Assembly: GCA_021234155.1 (NCBI GenBank) | Contig: JAJEKV010000212.1 | Coordinates: forward strand, 248,001-312,000 | Length of the DNA stretch: 64,000 bases | Direction: 5' to 3' | From: Isoetes taiwanensis | Taxonomy: Eukaryota; Streptophyta; Lycopodiopsida; Isoetales; Isoetaceae | Shown here: positions 10,931 through 22,238 of the stretch, one piece after another | Position numbering within the stretch: position 1 is the stretch's first letter | Layout of the letters: each line of letters starts with the position of its first letter | Position numbers and translations under genes: made by a program | The notes under the pieces: model-generated | Databases searched by the model: none | What the model was told of the DNA's origin: nothing | The model's input: only the letters and a program-made list of their open reading frames with translations

Positions 10931-11650
10931 GCTAAACCTTCCTCCTCTACTTTGTCTGCCATCTTACAGAGCTCACCAAAAGAAAGATTGGCAACTTGCA
11001 GGTCGAGCTTCGCCCGTACCCAACGATGAACCCCACCCATGAGTTTTTCAGACTTCTCAGTATCATTTTTACTAAGCTGAAGTCCTTTCTTTAAAACTCT
11101 GCGGCAAAGGCTCGAACAGTTTCCATGTTTTGTTGGGTCAACTTATTCCATTCAGCGATAAGATCTCGCTCCCAATTATGACCCAAAAAACAATTTTTGA
11201 TTTGCTTTTCAAATTCCGCAAAGGTAACAATAGATTGATCGACGGGTTGGTTCTTCTGGATATCCAGCCACCAGTCCTTTGCAACCCCATCCAGATGACG
11301 CTCAGCAAAATATAACTGAGTGTCTTCGTCATCCCTAGTCTTAGCAAAATATGAATTCAAATCCCATAGCCATGCGAAAAGTTCATCCGCATCACTAGTA
11401 GCAGCGGAATACATTTTGAATTCAATTTTGACATTGGCACCCATTTTGATGCCACTACGTGGACGCCTTGCAGCTTGCTGCAACTGCGCCACCTGCGCTC
11501 GCAGAGAATCCAACTCTTGCAGCTCAGCAATTCGAGCCTCGGCAGGTGCAAGCTTTTCTCTCATGAGCGAATTGTCATGCTCTAACTCAAAAACTTTTTC
11601 CTTGAGTTCCTCATCCTCAAAGTTAACATTGGCAGGAGAAGCGGCCATCG
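10931..11650 (-). pseudogene. Gypsy gag
   Basis: Minus strand. The likely start is the ATG at 11,650 (MAASPANVNFEDEEL), because the in-frame Met further up lies in the primer site. There is an N-terminal coiled coil of about 70 residues (ELKEKVFELEHDNSL...), then the retrotransposon capsid domain with YFAERHLDGVAKDWWLDI and FEKQIKNCFLGHNWERDLI. After a frameshift at about 11,091 it continues with KLMGGVHRWVRAKLDLQV and a KVEEEGLA stretch, as in other plant gypsy Gags. No zinc knuckle was found before the protease. Confidence 0.78.
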
Positions 11651-11658
11651 AAACTTGT

Positions 11659-11672
11659 TGCTCTGATACCAC
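11659..11672 (-). promoter_or_regulatory. Gypsy primer-binding site
   Basis: On the minus strand this reads TGGTATCAGAGC, the complement of the initiator-Met tRNA 3' end. A sequence ending in CA (GAGTCCA, 11,678-11,684) lies six bases upstream and may be the LTR edge. Confidence 0.75.
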
Positions 11673-11677
11673 TAAAA

Positions 11678-12115
11678 TGGACTCTTGACGTGGCACGCTA
11701 TCTCACCACCCAACCACGAGCCCTTAGCTAAGACACAGCTGCCCCAGAGCTCTCCCCCGAGCTACTATATAGCGTGCACGCCCCTTTGGTCCATCTTTGG
11801 ACCAAAGCCCTCTTTGGACCAAAGCCCAAAGAACCACATGGCCTAAAAAGGCCTAAAGCCTTTTTGCCCATCCACGTCCTTGGCATATAGCAATGTCAAG
11901 ACTAAATATTATTGGTGATGTATTCCAGCAGTCCTGATGAGATTCTGCTAGTCTGATTCTCAATGAGACTACATAACAACCAGGCAGTAGTTGGCAATCA
12001 AAAGTACCTCCCAGGCTAAACCACCAAAGACGATTCAAGTGTGCACTTTCTGGAAATCTGCATTTATTTAGACAACCACCAAACATGATTCAAATCTGCA
12101 CTTTTCCACCTTTAT
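11678..12115 (-). repeat. Probable remains of the gypsy 5' LTR
   Basis: Position next to the primer site makes this the expected 5' LTR. A TATA-like CTATATAG sits at about 11,763-11,770, and a TTTGGACCAAAGCCC motif is repeated at 11,800-11,830. No second LTR copy is present in the window, so the outer edge cannot be fixed. At 12,019-12,110 a 36-bp unit containing CCACCAAA.A.GATTCAA is present twice. Confidence 0.4.
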
Positions 12116-13470
12116 GAGCAGTGTGGAAGGTTTTTGGAGGAGATTTTAGCAGATCTGTAAATAGAGAGGCGAAAAGTACTCAACAAAGGTAATAACATTA
12201 TATCAGCTAATTGTGAAGTTCTTATAAGATTTCTTGCATCCTTTATGTGTAAGCACTTGATCTTTAGGCCTTATGTGTTTAAAATTCCAGAAAATTATGT
12301 TTTTCGGTTTTACTACAATCCTAGCATGATATTTCACATCCCACAGGCTGCCTGTAAAATACCAACTTACCTTAACCTTGTGTAGGAAAACAACCGTAGA
12401 AATACTTTCAACAGGAAATCTAAATCCACGATGTAGTGCTACCAACTGGAAGACAATCGAAAAAATAAAAGCTTTAAAAGCCTGAAATCAATATAGAGAG
12501 TTTAGTTGTCAGATGGAACACATTCGTTTTAGTATTTTTTGCTAGTTTGTAACATGTTATCTTTTTACCTCTAGTGGCTGAAGAAATCTCTTCAAGGTAG
12601 TGCACGACAAGTAGCAAGCTTTGAGTATATATACTCTCTTATGCACAGGCTGAAGCCAATAATGGAGGCTACAACATAGTTATCCACCTCGTGATAGTAT
12701 AAGGGATGTTCTGCTATGACCAAACTCAAACACAAATATCACAACTTTCCTATTTACGAGGATTTACCAAGTAGCTCTCCAATACGTACTCTCTGATGCT
12801 ACCACACCAACACAGCTTTTGCTTTTCTCGACATGTTTTTTTAGCAGAAGTAGTCAATTGCACAACATGCACAAATCCAAGGCATAAACCAATAGAGCAT
12901 AGAGTTTCAGCCTTTGGGGCATATTCGACCAAGAGGAAGCTTGCCATCAATATCTTTAGTATCCTGCTTTGCCAAGTTCTAGGCAATGCCAAAGCTGTGG
13001 TTGCTGCCATTATTGAATTTCTATTCTAATCTTCAGAAACCCTGTCACAGTGACTAGAATGGCAGGATTTGGCATTACAATTATTGGTGTTGTGGTCTAT
13101 AGTGAAGCTAAAAAGAGATCTAAGCAAATTGCATAGATCTAAAGCCATAACTGCCATGGCAGACAGTTGGATCTAAATTTAAGGTGATAACATTAGAGTT
13201 TCTGCTATGAAAAATTATTTGGAAGGATTGGTCATATTTTTCAGCAGGAATCAGATCCTTTTGCTGGCTCTGCAAGTGAAGAAGTTCTGCTTGGAAAACA
13301 AGGATGCTTTTGAGGTGACAGGCCATATCCAGATCACCACACAGCTTTGCCTTCCCTGCTGCCAGAATATGTATGTGTTCAACTTGTTATTAATCTTATC
13401 TCTCTTATTAATCTTTTGTTAATTTGCCATTCCCTTGTACTTTAATAAAGAAGCACCTTGCTAGCTAAAA
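12116..13470. other. No gene recognised
   Basis: AT-rich sequence with short frames on both strands and no family motif. It may hold the 5' part of the hAT element that follows, since small pieces of that element recur here: 13,477-13,505 matches 15,988-16,016. Confidence 0.4.
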
Positions 13471-13715
13471 GTAGGTGCATTCAAGACTTGTGAAGGTAAG
13501 AATTGGCTCATCTATATTCACTATTGAAGGGCGGATCATGTTTTCCAGGCTAGTATGAGGACATCAAATATGTTTGCAAACAAAGAGTACATTATGTGCG
13601 CTACTGTACATTTATTAGGTTTGTTAGCTTCTTGTTTTTATCAGTATCTTATTAAGAAGCTGCATCAAGAGTGTGAATAAGAATATGCTAGAGAGTAAAT
13701 AATGTTGGGTTGGGA

Positions 13716-13800
13716 GATATATAGATAGTAGATAGATAGTAGTTTTAACGTCATGCCACTAGGCAGCATCCAACTGGACCAAAAGAGTGTGTCTCTGAGC
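13716..13800 (-). repeat. LINE 3' end with (TAGA)n-like tail
   Basis: TAGATAGTAGATAGATAGTAG followed by TTTTAACGTCATGCCACTAGG. This is a diverged copy of the minus-strand LINE 3' signature next to a tetranucleotide tail. The insertion seems to be very short. Confidence 0.6.
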
Positions 13801-13987
13801 CAATATTATGTAAATGCAGATTTCCAGAAAGTGAACTTGCTGGTTGACTCTATTTGCAGATATGAAGAGCATTGATGCCTATTTTTCTTCCCAATGAAAA
13901 GACATTCCAAGTACAAGTTCACCTAATGCTTCATTTGATGATGTTAGCGGTTCTCAAGAGACATTTATCTCCCAGTTAAATTCTGGT

Positions 13988-16008
13988 ATGCATATGTCTG
14001 GTCCTATTTTAGTAAATAATGTTGGAGATGGAGAAAACGTTGTAGGAGTAGACAAGGATTTGGTTAACAGTACAGGCAATGGACAAGATGACACAACCAA
14101 TGATAAGGAAGAGAAAAAAGAAAGAAAGAGAAAGAGTGGAGATTGGGATGCAGGCCGAAGGTTTAAGATTAATTGGGCTGAGAAATACTTGTACATTGAA
14201 GAAGAACTTGATCCTAAGGGGGGACCAACAAAAAGGGCTCGATGTGCGCCTTGTTCTTAGAAGGATAGAAAACCTTGTTTGTTGCAATTAAAAGTGGACA
14301 CGATTGAGAAACACATGGGTAAGATGTATGTGAACAAAACTATTGATGGGAAGGAAGTTAGTGTGATTGAATGGAACGAGAATTGCAAACATAAGAGGTA
14401 TGTTAAGGAATACCAAGAGCATCTAAAGGCTGAAGAGATGAGAAGTAGAGCACCTTCAATTCCAAGCATGTGGCAAAAAATGTTGGATAGATATCTCAGG
14501 GAGAAACTTGTGCAGTTTCAAACAGTTTATCATATCTTGCAACTAGGCCATCCTATGACAGATTATGAAAAGCATAAACAGTTTGTGAAACTCCAAGGCA
14601 ATCCCAACTTTCCGCATTCCCATTGGTCAAGAACAAGTGCTTGGGAATTTGCAAAGGCAATGAATGAAGTGATCAAGCAAGATCTGAATGAGATTGTTAA
14701 AAATTGTGACTACTTTGCACTTTCTTTAGAAGAAGGTACTTCAAAAGATAATATTACATGGATTTGCATGACAATTTACCATGTGAAAGGCCACATCCGA
14801 CAAGCAGAGTTTGCTGGAATTATAGAACTGAAAAATGATGCAACAGCAGAGAATGTATTTGAAATTGTGAAGGAAACCTTACTTACAACATTCCAATTAA
14901 CTCCAAGTGAGATTGCAGCGAAACTTGTGTGTGTTGGAGTAGATGGGGCCTCAGTTATGCAAGGCAGTAGAACGAGATTGTGTGTACGGATCCAAACAGC
15001 TTTGGTACCATATATGATTGGTATTCATTGCATGGCGCATAGGGTTAATTTGGCATTTCAGATTGTTGATGACTTTCAATGCATTCAAAAGGTGGAAACT
15101 TTGGTGTCAGACGCGTATGCATTCTTTAGTCGCAGCCCAAAGAGGTACGTATTGTAATGCTTGCTTTAATTTATACATTTCTTATTTCTGATAATGTGTG
15201 TTAATTGTTAATTACTTAATTTCAGATTTCACATTCGCTTCACTTCACTGCCATACTTCAGTTGATTTTCAAATTTCAGATTTTCAAATTTTCAAATTTC
15301 AGATTTTCAAATTTCGGATTTCTAACTTAATTGTTCATGGAATTGAAATGTATGCTATGGAAAGATGTTCATGGAATGGAAATGTATGATGTGTTTGGTT
15401 TTGAGCTGTTATAACATTCGGCTCATTGTTTACAGACTTAAGAAGTTTAAGGAGATGGCCATGGGGCTGACCAAAGGAAACAAAATGCTAAAAAATGTGG
15501 CGACAAGGTGGATTTCACTAAGTTCTCCAGCAAAGCGGCTTTTCAATGAATATGAAGCTCTTATTGCTCTGGTAGACAAGTTAGCATCCACAAGAAAAGG
15601 GGGAGAGAAAGCGTTACAATTGCTCGAAGAACTCACCGACATCGAAACTTTATTGACATTAGCAGGTTAGTAAAGTGCCATTACATTGCTTTTGATTCCA
15701 TGCTGCTATTGTTGCTACTAATTACCATATCTAATAGGGTTGTTACCAATGTTGAAAGAAATGAGCATATTATCAAAGTTGGCACAATCTAGAACTTTAT
15801 ATATTTCTGAATATTCTAGGGTTCGAAAGTTGGTTTGCATAGCTCTAGATTGTTTGTACACATGTACTTCGAGTGTGTCATATAATAAGGATAAGTTTCC
15901 CGCTTGGCATAAGTTGATTCAAATAGAAGGGGAAAACAGTACAAGCTTTCTTATATACAACTGCAAGGGATTGCTTTGTATTAAGGCGCATTCAAGACTT
16001 GTGAAGGT
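13988..16008 (+). pseudogene. hAT-type transposase with introns
   Basis: Three exons fit one protein. Exon 1: 13,988-15,144, with one nonsense codon (TAG at 14,258). It has an acidic/basic N-terminus, a BED-like WAEKYLYIEEEL...C.PC block, then SLEEGTSKDNITWICMTIYH and CVGVDGASVMQGSRT. The block MIGIHCMAHRVNLAF is the family's catalytic-core 'ChaHrlnLa'. Exon 2: 15,436-15,665. Exon 3: from 15,738. Donor AG|GTACGT at 15,144 and acceptor TTTACAG at 15,435 restore an Arg codon; the second junction restores Ala-Gly. It resembles the DUF4371/ZBED hAT branch. The C-terminal dimerisation domain was not found, and a possible donor follows 16,005. Probably a nearly complete but dead transposase; terminal repeats were not located. 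Confidence 0.75.
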
Positions 16009-16016
16009 AAGAATTG

Positions 16017-16670
16017 CTATTGTAATTTTGAATTATTACTATGTCTTAATGTTTTTATTATTCAAAATCAGCAGATGTATATGACTAAACCTAGGAGAAG
16101 AGGGTGTCTTCCATGTAGAACGGGTGTGAAGAGATCTGATTTTGAAAATGAATTTATTAAGTTTGGATATTTACTTTGGACTAGGTCGAAAACATATGCA
16201 TGTTTCTGTTTCACATGCTGCATAAGAAATCCAGAATACTTTCTCTGAAGAAGCAATGAAATTAGTAGAGCTATCAGACTTCTATTGAACCTTGGATGGA
16301 CGTGGAGGCACTGCCGAAAACACTGTTCATGGGCTTTTTCGGCACTGTTCATGGGCTTTGCTACTATTTTATTTCAAATGATAGGTTAAAAACATTGTCT
16401 AGGTATTCTGATCAAATTAAATAGTTACATTTGTTTTGTGAAGACTTAATAAACCTTCTCGAAACCATTTCGATATACTTCAATGAGTTCACCTTAATTG
16501 CAAACCTTATGTAGATAGTCCACGTTATGTCTTCGAAATTTGCCTTTTAGTTTGGTACCACATTTAAAAAACCAAATAACGTTAATTTTGTTACATTTTG
16601 TGTGTTCGAAATAACACACCTTTTAAATTTGTATTCTATGGTACCTTTTAATTTGTATTTTATGGTACTT
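16017..16670. other. No gene recognised
   Basis: AT-rich sequence. The only structure seen is a direct repeat containing CACTGTTCATGGGCTTT at about 16,320-16,361. Confidence 0.45.
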
Positions 16671-16673
16671 CAA

Positions 16674-16990
16674 AGAATAGAATAGAATAGAATAGTTTTT
16701 TTAACGTCCACGGAGACCAATAGGCCATCTACATTATATAAACCTTGCAAAGTTAAAATGCCTTATATCTTCAAAGTTAAATGCCTTGATATAATAATAC
16801 TTGCCTTATAGAAATTTTGCCTTTGAGCATTATATAGAATAGAATAGAATAGAATATTTTAACGTCCACGGAGACCAATAGGCCATCTACATTATATAAA
16901 CCTTGCAATGGGTTAAACGTATCGCCTTGTAAAAATTTTTTAGTCCTAAAAAAATGCCAATTTAAATATAACCAGAAGGCTATACAAGGT
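16674..16990 (-). repeat. Two tandem LINE 3' ends with (AGAAT)n tails
   Basis: (AGAAT)n at 16,674-16,695 and again at 16,836-16,857, each followed by TTTTAACGTCCACGGAGACC and then AATAGGCCATCTACATTATA. The two copies are nearly identical for about 55 bp. This is either a local duplication of about 160 bp or two insertions at one place. Confidence 0.75.
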
Positions 16991-17968
16991 CACTAAAATC
17001 ATCACTGATATATTCTTACTAATAAGCTATATAATCTGCATGGAATAAATATAAATATTCTACAAAATATGTGTGAATGTTGTATGAAATGTGTACGAAA
17101 TAAAATTAAAAAAAAAAAAAAAAAAGATGGCCTAGGGATGTGCATGGGTGTATAGTGGCCTTGAGTGTATAATAGCAAAACTGCTGTTTGGATATGGTGA
17201 CTACCTACTCCCAATTAACTGACTCCTGAGGAATCTCCTTAACTGATGGTGGCTTTAGCTCATGAAGGTCGTGATTCCCATCGTGAAGGACTCATGCTCC
17301 AAGGTCGCGATGTCCTCACGCCGTGGGATCCCTTTGTCTCTTCATTGGCATGTTCTTGTCAGGATTCCTCCCATGGGACTTGCCCTTGTATAGAAGGAAT
17401 AATCTTGTGTCTTTGCATAACAATCTTCACATTGAACTCTTCTTTGGCCTTTTCTTGGACATGGGTGAGTTTGAAGAGGTTCCTGCCACATGCTTGTCAC
17501 ACTTTTGTGTCTCATATCTCAGAAATGGGTCTGTGTCCTTGGAACATGAGTATATTCATCCTAAGACATTATTAAATGTATAATAGCCTCAAACAAACAT
17601 CCCATGAATAAGATGAGCAATCAAAATATCTTGAATGAAGTCTATTCAATATCAAAGGGTCTATATTCTTGTGCTCGATTAAAATCAATGACGGAAACTC
17701 AGGCACTTCTATTCTAAACTACATGGCTATAGTTGCTATCTCCTGCAAATCTCTTAGAAAAATTTATACTTAATGCAGCCATTAATTGTGCTTTACCAAA
17801 TGAAATCATGATGAAAGTCACATATTCTTATTTTAAATTGTGTGGCATAGTTGCCATCTCAAGATTGTTGTCACTATGTGTCATTGTAAGAAAAAACTAA
17901 TGTTTCATTTTTAGTATTGTCCTCAATACTATGTTAGTCCCTTCAGTTAGTGTTCCAGAGAGTTTGGT
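16991..17968. other. No gene recognised; probable LINE 5' flank
   Basis: A poly(A) run lies at about 17,108-17,126. The rest has only short frames without family motifs. The part just before 17,969 may be the 5' UTR of the following LINE. Confidence 0.4.
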
Positions 17969-18654
17969 ATGCCTTTCAAGGCAAAGAAATCAGGATCAGG
18001 ATTAGGTGATCTGATCGAATATGAAGGAGATTCTACTCATTCGATAGTATTGATCCAGGCATTAAAAACAGAAGTCCTCAGCTTGAGGGGTGAGGTTTTG
18101 TCACTCCGGAAAAGCTTGGATGATGTGGTGCAGCAGAATTCAGCCCTGAAAAGCCAAAATGAAGAATCAAACAAGCATCCAGTGATTGACTATACAACAC
18201 AGATCAAAGCCTTACAACTAAGGAGCAAATGTTGCTTCACCAGAAGCACATTACAGCAGAGCAAGCAGATATGGAATCCTTAGCCAAGAACCTAAAGGTA
18301 TCCGGTCTACTGGAGGAAGAAAACGAAAATGTTCAAGAGGTAATTGGACGTTTTTTCTCTGATATTATGCATTTACCTGAACCCCAATTCATATCGGGGA
18401 AGAGATTGGAAAAACCCGATTTCGATGTTCGTCCAATTCTTGTCAGGTTTCGACCAAAAGAGGCCAGAGATAGGGTCCTTGAAAATAGAATTGCATTGAA
18501 GGGGCAGAAGACTTGGCTAGATTTAGATCTAACGCCAATGCAATTAGAAGTAAGGAAAACAGAGTGGGCAAAGGTTAAAAAAGCAAGGGATTCTGGTTTT
18601 GTAGCCTATTTGGATCAGAGTGGCAAGGCAATTGTCACAAAAAAGAAATGAAGC
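17969..18654 (+). pseudogene. LINE ORF1 (coiled coil plus RRM-like domain)
   Basis: ORF1p-type nucleic-acid-binding chaperone. It starts MPFKAKKSGSGLGDLIEYEG. There is a coiled coil at about residues 30-75 (LKTEVLSLRGEVLSLRKSL...). After a frameshift at about 18,225-18,235 comes the RRM/C-terminal part: DVRPILVRFRPKEARDRVLE, then LKGQKTWLDLDLTPMQLEVR, ending ...IVTKKK with a stop at 18,649-18,651. The domain order and the following endonuclease fit the L1-like LINE layout. One frameshift is the only lesion seen. Confidence 0.72.
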
Positions 18655-18675
18655 TAGGGAATTGGGACCTTGAGC

Positions 18676-20118
18676 ATGAGCATGTGGAATGCTCGTGGAT
18701 TGAGCCAAGTGAAAGTAGATGCAGGAATTGAGACATGGAAGCAACAAGATATCTTGCTTTTTGTTGAAACATGGGAGCATCAATCTCGTTCTTTGCTAGA
18801 CATACTAGGACATATTTTGATTGATCATTTATAGAATGAGAAAAGGAAAGGACCTGGGCATGGATATGGAGGTATAGCTATTTATTGTAAAACGCAGGTT
18901 GAGCATGCTTTCCAGATAATGAAAGAAGATAAGAATAAGCAATACTTGTGGCTTAAAATCAAGACCACAAATGTGAATCTTTTTGTAGCAGTTGGTTATT
19001 TTGCTCCACTCCATGCAAGCCTGTACAATAACAAAAACTTTGACATAGATGACCCACTTTGTAGTTTATGTGCAGATGCTTTGGAATACAGTGTGCATGG
19101 GTGATTTCAATGCCCGTACAGGCTGCCAACAAGCAAGAATGTTTGTAGATCTCATGGATGCGCACTTAGATGAGCAAGACGAACCATTCTTAAGATGATC
19201 AGAAGTCAAGCTTTCAAATACAATGGGAGATTTTTTGTTGGAGATGGGCACAATCTGTGGCTTGAAAATTGTAAATGGCATTGATAAGTTTCCAAAATCT
19301 AGAAGCTTTACTTGTTTCAGTCATACAGGATCAAATACAGTAGATTACTTCATGGCAAGTGATCTAGAATTGGTGCAAGCATGCTTTGTAGGGAGGAAGT
19401 TGCCAGAGACAAACCACTCCCCTTTGCATGTAGAGTTCAAATCAGCCACACATCCGATATGAAGAACGCTCCTACTACTTGGACAGGAAATATAGTTGAG
19501 GATGCAGAGAAATTTATCAATTTGATCTTCTATGTTGCAAGAGACTTTTGGTTCTCACCAAAAAGCTAGTGCATGGACCCAACAATTCATGGTGGGATGC
19601 TGAGTGTAGAGAAGCAAGAGCCACACTGCCACAAAACTGCATCAAGAAACCCAATTGGTATAAGAGACTTCTGAGAAGCAAAAAGCAAGCATTTTTAAGA
19701 GCAAGGCAACCTGATTTGAAAGAGCAAATAAAACAAGATCGGAAAATGTTTTGGAACAAATTAAACAAAAACTCAAGATAGCCAGATTTAGAGGTAGGCA
19801 CTTTGCTAAAGTTGATGCAAGATATTTATGAGGTGGGCAATCTAGAAGGCATGCCAATCTTGGCCATTGATGAAGATCTTTTCACTGAAATAGAGGTAAG
19901 AGATACGCTATCGGGGATGGAAAATAACAAAGCACATGATCTGGATGGTCTATGTATTGAGCTTTTTAAATGGGGAGGAGACAAAATGCTTTCTATTCTT
20001 ACAGATTTGCTAAATAAGAGTATCAGACAAGGCCTACCATATAGTTGGAAGTTAAATAAAGTACACCCAATTCATAAATCAGGGGATAAGAATGTAGTAC
20101 AGAATTACAGAACCACAG
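18676..20118 (+). pseudogene. LINE ORF2, first half: endonuclease and RT start
   Basis: Apurinic-type endonuclease blocks in order: MSMWNARGLSQ (18,676), LLFVETWEH (catalytic E), GHGYGGIAIYC, VGYFAP, MGDFNARTG (19,098 on), GSNTVDYFMAS, ETNHSPLHVEF. The linker NNSWWDAECREAR at about 19,580 leads to [20 protein letters not shown] and [16 protein letters not shown] with VQNYRT, the start of the reverse transcriptase. Lesions: TAG at about 18,832 and frameshifts near 19,100 and 19,460. The protein breaks off at 20,118. The rest of the same kind of polymerase begins at 35,622. Confidence 0.8.
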
Positions 20119-20232
20119 GTCACTCGCGGGCCCTGAAATTTTCCTTCAGAAATTTGAGGTCATTCAAATCACTCCTTCCGAAATTTGATGGTCATTCAAA
20201 TTCTCCGACGAAATTTTGTTCCAGCTTCAAAA

Positions 20233-20440
20233 TTTTTGCCCTTTGCACCGGTGAGTATGGAATAGGAAAGTCTAGCCACCCTCTGCACTACAAAGGATCA
20301 ATTTTCCATCGTATAATTCCAGAATTTATGCGCCAGGGAGGGGATTTTACAAGAGGGAATGGCAAAGGTGGGGAGTCCATATATGGGGTAAAATTTGAGG
20401 ATGAGAAATTTGTGATGACCCATGATGGCCCTGGTGTCTT
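20233..20440 (+). pseudogene. Cyclophilin (peptidyl-prolyl isomerase) fragment
   Basis: Encodes [20 protein letters not shown], then [20 protein letters not shown] and [19 protein letters not shown], ending [10 protein letters not shown]. These match the cyclophilin core, including the catalytic-site residues FHRIIP (Arg) and QGGD. The N-terminal strand and the last third of the usual about 165-residue fold are missing. There is no intron, and the frame is continuous with the LINE polymerase upstream (19,803-20,513). Most likely a host gene piece carried in by an insertion. Confidence 0.8.
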
Positions 20441-20469
20441 GGCCAGGGCCCTGGTGTCTTATCCTGGTG

Positions 20470-20530
20470 CAAACGCGCTTATAGTCTTGAGACTTAATGC
20501 CAACGCGCTTTAGTGCGAACGCGCTTATTG
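20470..20530. repeat. Three AACGCGCTT repeats
   Basis: AACGCGCTT occurs at about 20,473, 20,501 and 20,518, spaced by 17-28 bp, between the cyclophilin fragment and the kinase gene. Function unknown. Confidence 0.5.
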
Positions 20531-20561
20531 CTTATTGCAAACTGGAAGAAAATTTACATGA

Positions 20562-22235
20562 ATGGCGCAGAATCCAAGTGCTTGGGCTACTGAGATCCTT
20601 GCGATGTCTGAGTCTCTGAAAATCAATAGTAGCAGCAAATCGATTCATACAAACAAATGTTCTATTTTGAAACGCCTTGTAGATGTTACGGCAATTTGGA
20701 GAAGAAACAAAAACAGAGTCTGCAAACGCAGTGGGAGAAAAGCTGCTTGGGGTTTTGAAAAGGGGCCTAAGACTCATTCGGCAATGTGGAAAGAAAGAGT
20801 ATTTAAAATCACTTTCCACAATTGTTTGCGGTGCAGGTGAGTTTTGTGAGATTGTTGATCATGTAACAAGATATTTTAGAATGATAGACAAACTGATCGC
20901 GCCTATTGTGAGATTTCACCCAGATAAAAAGCAACTTATTAAGGAACTGCAAGAAAAAGTAGAATTAGATTGTAGGAAGCTTCATGATGACCTTATATCA
21001 GCTCATGAACAAGACAGAAATGCACTGATCAACAATCTAAAATCCAGTGTAAAGGATACTGAGAGTAATTTCTGGTCTAGTAGCAGGGGAAAGCGTAAAC
21101 GTTATATTCTAGAAGTCTTGATTGAAAGGTTGGAATTGGAGACAGACTTGCGTCCAATTGCAGTCAAGATTGGAGACATTGATTTATTAAAAGAGGCAAC
21201 ACCTTTGGGAACGGGCACTTTTGGAACTGTCAGCAAAGCAGTTTGGGGTGACGAAATGCCAGTTGCTGTCAAAAAATTCTTCTATAATGACGATTTTGAA
21301 AATGAATATAAGGTATTGATGAAGTTGATGTCCACGCTCGCACGTAGTACAAATATTAGGCCATTCAAGCAATGGCGATGGCACCAAGAAGACCCTCATT
21401 ATGGAGCTGATGGACATGGATCTAAAAAAACTTATAGAGAATAAGAGACAGCATCCACTTCCCTTGTATGAATCAACTGACCTCATATTCCAAATTGCCA
21501 AGGGAATGAGAGGCTTACATGAAGTTGATGTGATTCACAGAGACATAAAGCCCTCTACCATCTTAGTGAAGGAGAATACAGAGGATAAAAGCTTGACTGT
21601 GAAACTTACTGATTTTGGTGAATCTAAAGCAGAGTTTCAGACTACAGATTCTAACCTTCACACCACGAGAGGTACAAAGGTGTACATGGCGCCGGAGATG
21701 GCTGCAGATGAAGGCAAATACTCCAAGAAGGTAGACGTGTATAGCTTTGGTATTGTCTGCACAGAGATCCTTCTTTGGAAAACCCCCAACCAAAGTTATG
21801 CAGAAAGATCTAAGAGAGGGTCGAATGCCTTCTTTCCTGCCAAGCATCCCTATTCCAAAGGATCTCTACACTATGATATGTGATTGCCTTGAACCAGACA
21901 AGGATAAACGCCCTAACTTTGAGGAAATTTGTGACCATCTATGGGCTTTCATGGAAAAGGTGTTGATCAGGAAAGATGATATTCAATGGTTTTCTACTGA
22001 AAAGCAAATCCGAAGTTACATTAATAAGAGAATAAAGTTGAATTTCAAAATGTACACAAGAACTCTTGGAGAAGAGAGCATCTCTAAGATGCCTCGGGTC
22101 TTTACACCCACAGGGAAAACAGCATGTTGTTTTGTTCCATTGAACGGGCTTTCGAAGGTAGGACTTCAGCATCTCCCCGTAGATAATCTGGTGGACATTG
22201 CATTGTACTATCTGGGTATAATTGGATCCTTCTAA
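20562..22235 (+). pseudogene. Protein kinase (TKL-like) with N-terminal helical domain
   Basis: Starts MAQNPSAWATEILAMSESLK. The N-terminal about 200 residues are helical, with NKCSILKRLVDV and later VGEKLLGVLKRGLRLIRQCG, resembling the MCAfunc/MLKL-type four-helix region. Kinase landmarks: Gly loop GTGTFGTVSK (21,208 on), VAVKKF (catalytic Lys), VIHRDIKPSTILV, LTDFGESK, GTKVYMAPEM, VDVYSFGIV, and DKDKRPNFEEICDHL near the C-terminal end of the fold. The protein is in four frames, with shifts near 20,683, 21,340 and 21,790. At 21,340 the text around CTCGCACG fits a garbled CTG. No introns are seen, which for a plant kinase of this size suggests a captured or retro-copied gene. The stop lies inside the MULE target duplication. 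Confidence 0.75.
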
Positions 22236-22238
22236 GAT
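22230..22238. repeat. MULE target duplication, left copy
   Basis: TTCTAAGAT, repeated exactly at 32,365-32,373. Nine bases is the usual length for Mutator-like elements. Confidence 0.9.

Larger units (their letters stand above)
2806..11690 (-). mobile_element. Ty3/gypsy retrotransposon, split and truncated
   Basis: Minus-strand element assembled from 11,690-10,240 (primer site, gag, protease, start of reverse transcriptase) and 3,020-2,806 (continuation of reverse transcriptase). The protein breaks off after a Pro-rich start of the polymerase at about 10,240 and resumes at 3,020. The DNA between is a LINE that contains a copia element. Everything downstream of the LFDQLQGA region, including RNase H, integrase and the 3' LTR, is missing, so this is a dead remnant of about 1.7 kb plus part of an LTR. 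Confidence 0.75.
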
